Positions 7,681-14,257 of a stretch of 31,257 nucleotides of DNA are shown one piece after another; the stretch's first letter is position 1, and the number at the start of each line of letters is the position of its first letter. This stretch comes from CAZERD01 sp964515405 (GTDB lineage: Bacteria; Campylobacterota_A; Desulfurellia; Desulfurellales; CAZERD01), in assembly GCA_964515405.1 (NCBI GenBank), contig CAZERD010000015.1, positions 1 through 31,257 on the forward strand, given 5' to 3'. The notes beneath the pieces are model-generated. The model saw only the letters and a program-made list of their open reading frames with translations, did not search any database and was not told the DNA's origin. Position numbers and translations under genes: made by a program.

Positions 7681-8067
7681 ATGAGTATTAAAGGAATTGA
7701 AGTTACACATATCACTCTGTCTAATCTTACATCACACAAACAACAGGAACATACAAAGACCCAAAACATCACGCCACAGAGAGAAATAAAAATAAATGAA
7801 GAGGATAAAACCCCCAATGCTACAAATAAACACCGCGGAGAGACAATAGCCAAAATCGTACAGGAAATAAACCAAGTTCTGGAAGTGCTCAACAGAGAGG
7901 TAAGATTTTCCTACAACACAACAATAAGGGGCTTCGTAGTAAAGGTAATAGACGTAAAAACGGGGCAGGTTATCAGGGAAATTCCACCCAAAGATGTTAT
8001 CAACCTTCAAAAAAAACTTATAGAGTTTGTGGGCATGATATTTGACAGTAAGGAGGAATCTAAATGA
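7681..8067 (+). CDS. flaG: FlaG family protein
   Basis: FlaG proteins are small flagellar accessory proteins of unclear mechanism, linked to filament length in some bacteria. The 128-residue product has a polar, low-complexity N-terminal half and a conserved C-terminal half with E-I-N-Q-V-L-E-V-L-N-R-E-V-R-F-S-Y near 63-79, then V-K-V-I-D-V-K-T-G-Q-V-I-R-E-I-P-P, the FlaG signature. It lies between fliD and fliS, the most common FlaG position, and overlaps fliS by 4 bases (ATGA). The ribosome site is weak (GAGGCGGAA upstream). Confidence 0.92.
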   Translation: MSIKGIEVTHITLSNLTSHKQQEHTKTQNITPQREIKINEEDKTPNATNKHRGETIAKIVQEINQVLEVLNREVRFSYNTTIRGFVVKVIDVKTGQVIREIPPKDVINLQKKLIEFVGMIFDSKEESK

Positions 8068-8444
8068 CTGCAAGCGAGGTGTACAAAACATACAAAAACA
8101 TGATGATATCTACCGCTGTGGATAAACTACAAATTGTTTCTATGCTCTACGAAGGGGCTCTGGGTTTTGCAATAAAGGCGAAAGAATTCATGGAACGGCA
8201 GAGAATCAAGGAAAAAGCAGAAAACATAGATAAGTTGACGGCTGTACTGTCTGTTCTTCGAGAATCCCTTGATGAAAGCTCCGATGCAGAGACGGTAGAC
8301 TTTCTGAGGGGATTATACGACTACATACTCTCTGAAATATTCGCTTCCAATGCCCATAATGACCCGGGGAGAATGGATAAAGTGATAAAGTATCTCACTG
8401 AAATGTCGAGGATCTGGAATACAGAAGTAATGAAAAAGCACTAA
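8064..8444 (+). CDS. fliS: Flagellin export chaperone FliS
   Basis: FliS binds the disordered C-terminus of flagellin in the cytoplasm and prevents premature polymerisation before export. The 126 residues are almost wholly helical, with the FliS features: an N-terminal Y-K-T-Y-K-N-M-M-I-S-T-A-V-D-K-L near 8-23, then L-Y-E-G-A-L-G-F-A-I-K-A-K at about 28-40, and S-L-D-E-S near 72-76. An AGGAGG-like site (AAGGAGGAA) sits just upstream of ATG 8064. It is the last gene of the operon and is followed by a strong terminator. Flagellin itself is not in this window. Confidence 0.94.
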   Translation: MTASEVYKTYKNMMISTAVDKLQIVSMLYEGALGFAIKAKEFMERQRIKEKAENIDKLTAVLSVLRESLDESSDAETVDFLRGLYDYILSEIFASNAHNDPGRMDKVIKYLTEMSRIWNTEVMKKH

Positions 8445-8463
8445 ACACATCACATTCACATAC

Positions 8464-8492
8464 AAAAAAAGCCCCGTAGTGGGGCTTTTTTT
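8464..8492. terminator. Bidirectional terminator between fliS and groEL
   Basis: A perfect 12-bp stem is formed by seven A plus GCCCC on one side (8464-8475) and GGGGC plus seven T on the other (8481-8492), with loop GTAGT. On the plus strand it ends in seven T; on the minus strand the A-run also becomes a T-run. It therefore can terminate both the fliD-flaG-fliS operon and groESL. It overlaps the groEL stop codon by two bases. Confidence 0.95.
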
Positions 8493-10128
8493 AATACATA
8501 TCCGGCATGCCCCCAGGCATTCCTCCACCTGCTGTCTGTTTATTCTCTTCAGGAATATCAGTAACAAGGGTTTCAGTAGTAAGCAGCAACCCCGCAACAC
8601 TTGCCGCATTCTGAAGAGCGGTTCTCTCAACCTTCGTAGGATCTATGATGCCCTTTTCAAACATATTACAGAATTCCCCGTTCCTTGCATCAAAACCGTA
8701 ACCCGTATCGCTATTCTCCTTTATCTTGTTTATTATAATTGAGCCCTCGTAACCCGCATTACTTGCTATAACTCTTGCTGGCTCCTCAAGCACTTTTCTT
8801 ACTATCTTCACACCGATGTCCTGGTCATCATTCTCACCCTTGAAATCGTCAAGGACATTCTGGCATCTCAGAAGAGCAACACCACCTCCAGGGACAATAC
8901 CTTCCTCAACAGCAGCCTTAGTAGCGTTCAAAGCGTCCTCAACGCGGGCTTTCTTTTCCTTCATCTCCGTTTCCGTAGCAGCACCCACCTTTATGACAGC
9001 CACTCCCCCCGCTAGCTTGGCTTTCCTCTCTCTCAATTTCTCCTTGTCATATTCACTGGTGGACTGCTCAATTTGGGCATCTATTTGCTTTATCCTCGCC
9101 TGAATATCCTCCTTAGAACCAGCACCATCAACAATAGTAGTGTTTTCCTTATCCACTATTACCTTCTTGGCCCTTCCGAGTACAGAGAGATCCGCGCTCT
9201 CCAGCTTCATTCCAGTTTCCTCGCTGATAACTTGGCCTCCTGTCAGGATCGCTATATCTCTAAGCATCTCCTTCCTTCTGTCACCGAAACCAGGTGCTTT
9301 AACTGCCACACAAGAAATAGTACCCCTTATCTTGTTCACAACCAGCGTTGCCAAGGCTTCCCCTTCAACATCTTCAGCTATAACCAGGAAAGGTTTGCCT
9401 GCTTTGGCTATCTTTTCTACCACAGGTAAAAATTCCTGCATGGAACTTATCTTCTTATCCGTTATCACAATATAAGGATCCTCAAGCTCGGCTATCATTT
9501 TATCCGTGTTCGTGACAAAGTAAGGAGACAAGTATCCCCTATCAAACCTCATACCTTCGACAAGTTCAAGTTCTGTCTCCATAGATTTGGCTTCCTCAAC
9601 CGTTATTACTCCATCCTTCCCTACTTTATCCATGGCATCCGCTATAATATCTCCTATCTCCTTATCGTTATTGGCAGATATAGTCCCAACCTCCGCTATC
9701 TGCTTCTTCTGGGTTACCTCCTTGGAAACTTTCTTAAGCTCCTCAACAACCCTAGCTACAGCTTTATCTATTCCTCTCTTTATCTCAACGGGGTTGGCAC
9801 CTGCCGTAACATTTCTCAAACCCTCTTTGAAAATAGCCCTGGTAAGAATCGTAGCCGTCGTAGTCCCGTCCCCTGCTACATCGCTTGTTTTGCTTGCCAC
9901 TTCTCTAACGAGCTGAGCACCCATGTTTTCATACGGATCCTTGAGTTCAATCTCCCTCGCAACGGTAACACCATCCTTCGTAATCGTAGGACTGCCAAAC
10001 TTCCTGTCTATTACAACGTTCCTACCCCTCGGACCCATAGTAACAGCTACAGCATCCGCCAGCTGATTAATACCCTTCATCAACAAATCTCTTGCTCTAT
10101 CTCCGAACTCCAGTTGCTTCGCGCTCAT
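8491..10128 (-). CDS. groEL: Chaperonin GroEL
   Basis: GroEL is the 60-kDa ATP-dependent chaperonin that folds proteins in a double-ring cage. The 545-residue length and all domains are normal. Near the N-terminus are G-P-R-G-R-N-V-V-I-D, T-K-D-G-V-T-V-A-R-E-I and G-D-G-T-T-T-A-T-I-L, the ATP- and metal-binding segments. The C-terminus has the flexible Gly-Met-rich tail ending G-G-M-P-D-M-Y. The start at 10128 has a strong ribosome site (GGGAGGTGAGG). It lies 19 bases after groES and is clearly the second gene of that operon, so it shares the CIRCE control upstream of groES. The end runs into a shared terminator. Confidence 0.98.
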   Translation of the reverse strand: MSAKQLEFGDRARDLLMKGINQLADAVAVTMGPRGRNVVIDRKFGSPTITKDGVTVAREIELKDPYENMGAQLVREVASKTSDVAGDGTTTATILTRAIFKEGLRNVTAGANPVEIKRGIDKAVARVVEELKKVSKEVTQKKQIAEVGTISANNDKEIGDIIADAMDKVGKDGVITVEEAKSMETELELVEGMRFDRGYLSPYFVTNTDKMIAELEDPYIVITDKKISSMQEFLPVVEKIAKAGKPFLVIAEDVEGEALATLVVNKIRGTISCVAVKAPGFGDRRKEMLRDIAILTGGQVISEETGMKLESADLSVLGRAKKVIVDKENTTIVDGAGSKEDIQARIKQIDAQIEQSTSEYDKEKLRERKAKLAGGVAVIKVGAATETEMKEKKARVEDALNATKAAVEEGIVPGGGVALLRCQNVLDDFKGENDDQDIGVKIVRKVLEEPARVIASNAGYEGSIIINKIKENSDTGYGFDARNGEFCNMFEKGIIDPTKVERTALQNAASVAGLLLTTETLVTDIPEENKQTAGGGMPGGMPDMY

Positions 10129-10147
10129 TACCTCACCTCCCTATTCT

Positions 10148-10408
10148 TTACTCAAACTTTGCAAGTATCTCGTCTTCCTTAAGAATTATATAATCCTTGT
10201 TGTCTATCTTAACCTCCGTACCCGAATACTTCGCAAACAGGATTATATCTCCCTCCTTCACAGTCTCCACATCACCACCCACCGAGACCACCTTAGCCTC
10301 TTGTGGCTTTTCCTTAGCTGTGTCGGGAATAATAATCCCCGCTTCTGTCTTTTCCTCTTTCTCTAGTATCTCTGCCAGAACCCTGTCCATCAGAGGTTTC
10401 CACGCCAT
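10148..10408 (-). CDS. groES: Co-chaperonin GroES, short form lacking the roof hairpin
   Basis: GroES is the heptameric lid of the GroEL cage. The start at 10408 is set by GGGAGGT six bases upstream; an in-frame codon at 10438 would place that site inside the gene and add a non-family tail. The product begins M-A-W-K-P-L-M-D-R-V-L and has only 86 residues against the usual 94-97. The mobile loop (about 19-33, E-K-T-E-A-G-I-I-I-P-D) is intact, as is the C-terminal D-E-I-L-A-K-F. The missing residues are between S-V-G (42-44) and K-E-G-D: five residues stand where E. coli has about 14-15, which form the roof beta-hairpin. This is a clean internal shortening, not a frameshift. Confidence 0.95.
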   Translation of the reverse strand: MAWKPLMDRVLAEILEKEEKTEAGIIIPDTAKEKPQEAKVVSVGGDVETVKEGDIILFAKYSGTEVKIDNKDYIILKEDEILAKFE

Positions 10409-10431
10409 ACTTTTACCTCCCTTCATTTTTG

Positions 10432-10458
10432 TTAGCACTCAATTCTCTCGGTTGCTAA
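10432..10458. promoter_or_regulatory. CIRCE element (HrcA operator) upstream of groESL
   Basis: TTAGCACTC (10432-10440), nine bases, then GGTTGCTAA (10450-10458). The consensus is TTAGCACTC-N9-GAGTGCTAA, so one arm is perfect and the other matches 7 of 9. It lies between the predicted groES promoter and its ribosome site. Repression by HrcA and heat-shock induction are expected; hrcA is not in this window. Confidence 0.92.
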
Positions 10459-10485
10459 TAATAACCCCGAAGTAATTTTTTTCAA
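10458..10485 (-). promoter_or_regulatory. Likely sigma-70 promoter of groESL
   Basis: On the minus strand TTGAAA (10485-10480), a 16-base spacer and TATTAT (10463-10458) predict a start near 10451, inside the CIRCE element. A repressor bound there would block initiation, which matches the usual HrcA arrangement. Confidence 0.6.
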
Positions 10486-10492
10486 CTACATT

Positions 10493-10548
10493 TACACAAA
10501 AATACACAAGTTTATACAAGTATAAACAGTATTATACGAAAATAATAC
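10493..10548. repeat. 10-bp-phased repeats and two palindromes between groES and argB
   Basis: TACACAA occurs at 10493 and 10503, TATACAA at 10513 and the weaker TAAACAG at 10523, each exactly 10 bases apart. The third and fourth units lie in a perfect 8-bp-arm palindrome, GTTTATAC-AA-GTATAAAC (10510-10527). A second inverted repeat follows, GTATTAT-N6-ATAATAC (10529-10548). The stretch is strongly AT-rich and lies between divergent groES and argB. It could be a cooperative operator or bent DNA. No known box is matched, and neither repeat fits the ArgR consensus. Confidence 0.6.
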
Positions 10549-10626
10549 GTCTTTTTTAACAAATAACACAAGCAATTACGCAGTTGATTTTTACATCCAA
10601 AACATTAAACTCCAAGAAGGGGAGTT

Positions 10627-11469
10627 ATGTTTAACAAAGGCGAATACCTTGTGGAAGTACTACCATACCTCAAGGAATTTCACTCCAAAACTATCGTAAT
10701 AAAGTACGGCGGCAGTGCTATGGAGAACGATGAACTCAAAAACAGTTTCTGCAAGGATGTATCTCTGCTAAAGTACGTTGGCATAAATGCGGTTATAGTA
10801 CATGGAGGAGGAAAACAAATAGGAGATATACTGGAAAAACTCAACATAGAAAGCACGTTTCACAACGGTTTGAGGATAACATCAGAGGAAGTAATGGAAG
10901 CTGTAATAATGGTACTTGCGGGTAAGATAAACAAAGAAATAGTTTTGAAGATAAACCAGATGGGAGGAAAAGCAGTAGGAATATCCGGCGTAGACGGTAA
11001 CATGATAGAAGCACGGAAGAAATCCTCCACCCGCGTTGATCTTGGCTTGGTGGGAGAGGTAGGCAACATAAATCCCACCATAATAAGAAATATCTCCAGT
11101 GTCGGGTATATACCGGTCATAGCTCCCATAGGGTTTGATGAATCAGGTAAAAGATACAATATAAACGCAGACGCTGTGGCCAGCGCAGTAGCATCGGCTC
11201 TTGAGGCAGAAAAACTCATATTTCTTACGGATACAGATGGGGTGTTCGATGAGAACAAACACCTCATATCAACATTGTCTGTAGGAGAAGCTAAACAGCT
11301 TATGGACAGCAACGCAATAAGCGGTGGCATGATACCAAAGATCACTTCAGCTATAGATGCAATCAGAAACGGGGTAAACAAAGTACACATAATAAACGGT
11401 ACAAGGAAACATTCCATCCTTGAGGAAATATTCACGGACGCAGGCATAGGTACACAGATAATCCTGTAA
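10627..11469 (+). CDS. argB: Acetylglutamate kinase
   Basis: ArgB phosphorylates N-acetyl-L-glutamate with ATP, the second step of arginine synthesis, in the cytoplasm. The 280 residues show the amino-acid kinase fold: V-I-K-Y-G-G-S-A-M near 24-32 (phosphate-binding Lys), V-I-V-H-G-G-G-K-Q-I near 57-66, the acetylglutamate-site segment N-G-L-R-I-T near 80-85, and N-I-N-A-D-A-V-A-S-A-V-A near 179-190, then D-T-D-G-V-F. An N-terminal helix (E-V-L-P-Y-L-K-E-F) precedes the core; such a helix is found in arginine-inhibited hexameric enzymes, so feedback inhibition is likely but inferred. A ribosome site GAAGGGGAG precedes ATG 10627. A histidine kinase gene follows in the same direction. No other arg gene is in the window. 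Confidence 0.97.
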   Translation: MFNKGEYLVEVLPYLKEFHSKTIVIKYGGSAMENDELKNSFCKDVSLLKYVGINAVIVHGGGKQIGDILEKLNIESTFHNGLRITSEEVMEAVIMVLAGKINKEIVLKINQMGGKAVGISGVDGNMIEARKKSSTRVDLGLVGEVGNINPTIIRNISSVGYIPVIAPIGFDESGKRYNINADAVASAVASALEAEKLIFLTDTDGVFDENKHLISTLSVGEAKQLMDSNAISGGMIPKITSAIDAIRNGVNKVHIINGTRKHSILEEIFTDAGIGTQIIL

Positions 11470-11530
11470 ACACTTGGAAAAAAACAGGAAAAGTTGTATA
11501 AAGAGACAAAAGAGCAAGGGTAAAGATAGA

Positions 11531-12838
11531 ATGAATGAATGGAGACTTATAGGTAACATCCAACGGTTGCTATTCAACTGCGAAACCATAGAACAAATGG
11601 GAGGAGTAATACTGAATGTTCTCTTCTCTGTTATCCCGGAATGCAGAAAAGCGGTACTTTTCTTGTATGATAATGGCTCAGAATCGCTAAAACCATTCTT
11701 TGGCCTCGAAGCATCTGAATCGGTAAATATTGAAGAATACAACGCACTCCCAGAGGAAATACTCAGAAAACAGATGAGAGCCCCATTCAACTCTCATGCA
11801 TTGAAATATCCCTCTGTAGGGAGAGCATCACCTTTTTTTGAAATACTACTCAACGACAGTTGCTCCATGGAGTGCAGGGGTGACACTGTGGCAGAAATAT
11901 GCTCGTACTTCGGATTCAAAAATCTCGGGGAGTTTTCGATAAAAAGCAGAGAAAAAGTGCTGGGTTCTGTGATAGTAGATGCCAACTGCAGAACTGCCGG
12001 CGTAAGAGAAAGCATGGAGGTTCTGAAACCTTTATTCTCCATATACATGGATGATCTCATGAAAGCCTCTTATATAGAGGACATGGAGTCTCGTCTTGAA
12101 ACAGGGTATCCCAGCAACATGAGAAGGGAGAGCCTCTACAGACTCGGGAGAGCTTCATCTTGGATAGCCCATGAGATAAAAAATGCTGTTATAGGAGTAA
12201 TAGGTCTCTTCAGGAGACTGGAAAAATATATCAAAAAGGACAACAAATCCGAAAACTATATAAGGGTTATAGAAAAAGAGCTTGAAAGAATATATGAGTT
12301 TGTCGTTGATATAAACCAGTACGCCAAGGGGTTTAAAGTCAACGAAAGCGTGCTGTTCAGTGTAGAAACCATCATTGAAGAGAGCATGAACGCGGTCGGT
12401 ATACCAAATAGTTTTGTTACGGTAGTAACAAACATCCATCCCAATGCTAGGTACATCCAGGGTGACCCATCACAGATGAAACAGGTGCTCATAAACATAT
12501 TGAAAAACTCCGTGGAGGCTATAGGGAAAAGAAAGGGAAAAATCTGGATCTCAACCGCGAGAAATGGAGATGTAGTAGAGATAGAAATAAAAGACAATGC
12601 CGGTGGGATAGAGGGAGAACCAGTTCATAATATATTCAAGCCTTTCTACTCTACAAAGTCTCACGGGACAGGATTGGGACTGGCAATAGTGAAACAAATC
12701 ATACTGGCTCACAGTGGTACAGTGGAAGCCCACAACACCACATTTGGCAATGGAGAAAAAGGGCTCAGGTTCAAGATAAAATTACCCTTAAAAACAGAAT
12801 CAGGAGGGGTTGATGGCGAAAATAATGGTGGTAGATGA
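11531..12838 (+). CDS. Soluble sensor histidine kinase with GAF-like input domain
   Basis: This cytoplasmic sensor kinase should autophosphorylate on His and pass the phosphate to a receiver, very probably the next gene. No membrane helix is present. Residues 1-180 look like a GAF-type sensor (A-V-L-F-L-Y-D-N-G-S near 38-47, G-S-V-I-V-D-A-N near 145-152). The H-box is A-H-E-I-K-N with H214; the proline usual after Asn is replaced by Ala. Then come the N-box (N-I-L-K-N-S-V-E-A-I, about 322-331), D-N-A-G-G-I, an F-box F-K-P-F-Y-S-T-K and G-T-G-L-G-L-A-I-V near 379-387. I chose ATG 11531 (435 residues, AAGGG upstream); a TTG at 11474 in frame, close to the argB stop, would add 19 basic residues. 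The signal sensed is unknown. Confidence 0.9.
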   Translation: MNEWRLIGNIQRLLFNCETIEQMGGVILNVLFSVIPECRKAVLFLYDNGSESLKPFFGLEASESVNIEEYNALPEEILRKQMRAPFNSHALKYPSVGRASPFFEILLNDSCSMECRGDTVAEICSYFGFKNLGEFSIKSREKVLGSVIVDANCRTAGVRESMEVLKPLFSIYMDDLMKASYIEDMESRLETGYPSNMRRESLYRLGRASSWIAHEIKNAVIGVIGLFRRLEKYIKKDNKSENYIRVIEKELERIYEFVVDINQYAKGFKVNESVLFSVETIIEESMNAVGIPNSFVTVVTNIHPNARYIQGDPSQMKQVLINILKNSVEAIGKRKGKIWISTARNGDVVEIEIKDNAGGIEGEPVHNIFKPFYSTKSHGTGLGLAIVKQIILAHSGTVEAHNTTFGNGEKGLRFKIKLPLKTESGGVDGENNGGR

Positions 12839-13178
12839 CGAGGATGCTATAAGGTTGCTGTATTCAGAGGAACTATCTGAAGAAGGACATGAAGTCTCCT
12901 CCTATCCGGACGGAGAAAGCGCACTTGAGGCTTTCAAAAAAGAAAAGCCGGACCTGGTAGTACTTGACATCACTATGCCAGGAATGAGCGGCCTTGAAGT
13001 AGTGGGAAAAATGAAGGAAATGGCTCCCGACACACCGGTCATAATATCCACAGCCTACACCCATCACAAACAGAGCTTTTACACGTGGATAGCGGACGCC
13101 TACATAGTCAAATCTCCAGACCTTTCTGAACTCAAGAAAACGGTCAAGGAACTGCTGGATAAGAAAAAGAACACATAG
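12813..13178 (+). CDS. Stand-alone response regulator receiver
   Basis: A single receiver domain of 121 residues, without any output domain, so it acts through protein contacts or in a phosphorelay like CheY or Spo0F. It has the acidic pocket D8-D9-E10, phosphoacceptor D52 in V-L-D-I-T-M-P-G, the conserved Thr in V-I-I-S-T-A-Y and the Lys in Y-I-V-K-S. ATG 12813 is set by AGGAGGGG (12802-12809); the TTG at 12810 in frame is inside the spacer. It overlaps the kinase gene by 26 bases, so the two are co-expressed and presumably cognate. The downstream target is not visible here. Confidence 0.93.
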   Translation: MAKIMVVDDEDAIRLLYSEELSEEGHEVSSYPDGESALEAFKKEKPDLVVLDITMPGMSGLEVVGKMKEMAPDTPVIISTAYTHHKQSFYTWIADAYIVKSPDLSELKKTVKELLDKKKNT

Positions 13179-13185
13179 GTTTCTC

Positions 13186-13213
13186 TTGACATGGTCAGGC
13201 GAATATAAATAAT
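13186..13213 (+). promoter_or_regulatory. Likely sigma-70 promoter of the ferredoxin gene
   Basis: A perfect TTGACA (13186-13191), a 16-base spacer and AATAAT (13208-13213, 5 of 6) lie just after the receiver stop. The predicted start is near 13220, giving a leader of about 35 bases. Confidence 0.7.
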
Positions 13214-13233
13214 AGGTGGAGTTATTTTGAAGA

Positions 13234-13245
13234 CCAAAATTTTGG
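13234..13245. promoter_or_regulatory. 12-bp palindrome at the ferredoxin ribosome site
   Basis: CCAAAATTTTGG is a perfect palindrome immediately upstream of and overlapping the TTGGAGGTG ribosome site. It lies about 15 bases into the predicted transcript, so it could be an operator or affect translation. It may also be a chance AT-rich palindrome. Confidence 0.25.
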
Positions 13246-13254
13246 AGGTGCGGT

Positions 13255-13437
13255 ATGGCTAAGGTTTGGGTTGATGACACCTGTATTGCCTGTGAGGTCT
13301 GTGTCGATATGTTACCAGATGTATTCCAGATTAAGGACGGAAAAGCCACCGTGGTGAATCCCGAGGGAGCCTCTCTAGACGAGATTAAAGAAGCAGCAGA
13401 GGCCTGTCCCACAGAATCCATTAAGATAGAGGAGTAA
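13255..13437 (+). CDS. Single-cluster [4Fe-4S] ferredoxin
   Basis: A 60-residue soluble low-potential electron carrier. The cluster ligands are C10, C13 and C16 (C-I-A-C-E-V-C) and C51 (C-P-T-E-S). Only one cluster motif is present, like the compact ferredoxins of Thermotoga and related thermophiles. The protein is acidic with a short D-G-K-A-T-V hairpin. A strong ribosome site (TTGGAGGTG) precedes ATG 13255. It has its own predicted promoter and a downstream hairpin, so it is probably monocistronic and well expressed. Redox partners cannot be inferred from neighbours. Confidence 0.96.
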   Translation: MAKVWVDDTCIACEVCVDMLPDVFQIKDGKATVVNPEGASLDEIKEAAEACPTESIKIEE

Positions 13438-13439
13438 TA

Positions 13440-13459
13440 AAGGGGGTTGTTGCCCCCTT
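13440..13459 (+). terminator. Terminator-like hairpin after the ferredoxin gene
   Basis: AAGGGGG (13440-13446), loop TTGTTG, then CCCCCTT (13453-13459): a 7-bp stem three bases after the stop codon, with a short pyrimidine-rich tail (CCTTATTCT). It separates ferredoxin from the convergent hydrolase gene. The T-run is poor, so efficiency is uncertain. Confidence 0.7.
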
Positions 13460-13466
13460 CCTTATT

Positions 13467-14096
13467 CTAAATAAAAGGATTATAGTCCCTCTCGTGAGCT
13501 ATGGTTGTAGTTTGCCCGTGGCCAGGATATACGATCGTATTTGAGGGAAGAAGGAGTAGCTTCTCAACGCTTTGAAGGAGAGACTTGTAATCACCACCCT
13601 CTAAGTCCCATCGCCCTATAGACTCATGGAAAAGTGTATCCCCACTAAAAAGAATACTCTTCTCCCTGTTGAACAAACAAATAGACCCAGGGGTATGCCC
13701 AGGTGTTTCAATAACCTCAAATACAAACGCTCCAATCTTAATCTCCTCCCCTCCTTTCAACAGGATATCTGGTCGAGGAGAAGGTTGACAGCTAAGCATG
13801 AGCTCCTGAGCAAGCACGTACGATTTCTCAAGACATATTCTATCCCCATCCCCTATGGCAAGGGGTACATCAAACTCCCTCTTCAAATCCATATTGGCAC
13901 AGGTGTGATCGGGATGACAATGCGTATTCACAATAATGGAAGGAACAGCGCCTTTCTCATCCACATACTTAGCAATCTTATCGCCCTCGTCTCCCGGGTC
14001 TATAATCATAGCTACATTGGTACAGGTGTCCATAAACACATAACAGTTTACCTGCAACACCCCTACAACAATGGTAGCAATTTCACAACTCTCCAT
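13467..14096 (-). CDS. Metallo-beta-lactamase-fold hydrolase (glyoxalase II-like)
   Basis: A zinc hydrolase of the metallo-beta-lactamase superfamily, close in layout to short glyoxalase II-like proteins. With the start at 14096 it has 209 residues, typical for this group, and opens V-V-G-V-L-Q-V-N-C-Y-V-F, the standard first strand. The metal-binding motif is T-H-C-H-P-D-H with H59, H61, D63 and H64. Later ligands lie in T-P-G-H-T-P-G-S, F-S-G-D-T-L-F and Y-P-G-H-G. A longer in-frame start at 14150 would add 18 residues with no family match; both starts have weak ribosome sites (GGAG, AGAG). No C-terminal glyoxalase II domain is present, so the substrate is uncertain (thioester or other). 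Confidence 0.9.
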   Translation of the reverse strand: MESCEIATIVVGVLQVNCYVFMDTCTNVAMIIDPGDEGDKIAKYVDEKGAVPSIIVNTHCHPDHTCANMDLKREFDVPLAIGDGDRICLEKSYVLAQELMLSCQPSPRPDILLKGGEEIKIGAFVFEVIETPGHTPGSICLFNREKSILFSGDTLFHESIGRWDLEGGDYKSLLQSVEKLLLLPSNTIVYPGHGQTTTIAHERDYNPFI

Positions 14097-14196
14097 AATT
14101 CTCCATTCTACGGGAAAGCCTGGTAGTATGTCAATCCATTTGGTTCCCATAAATCTCTAAACACATGTTTATATAAGTAACTGAATTATTTTTTAC

Positions 14197-14225
14197 TTGT
14201 TAAAATACTTACAAACAACTATAAT
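14197..14225 (+). promoter_or_regulatory. Likely sigma-70 promoter of the chemoreceptor gene
   Basis: TTGTTA (14197-14202, 4 of 6), a 17-base spacer and a perfect TATAAT (14220-14225). The predicted start is near 14232, about 25 bases before the ATG. No sigma-28 boxes were seen here, although many chemoreceptor genes use them. Confidence 0.7.
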
Positions 14226-14257
14226 CCCATAAAAACTTCTTCACGGAGGGGAAAGAA

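Noticed and set aside
5221..8444. Horizontal transfer of the flagellar block
   Set aside because: Codon style (ATA, AGA) and base composition look the same as in dnaE and groEL; there are no flanking repeats, integrase or tRNA.
10493..10548. CRISPR-like or DnaA-box array between groES and argB
   Set aside because: Units are only 7 bases with 10-base spacing and no spacers, and none matches the DnaA box.
10584..10611. argB promoter TTGATT-16-TAAACT
   Set aside because: Both boxes are 4 of 6 and the predicted start would fall in the ribosome site; too weak to list as a feature.
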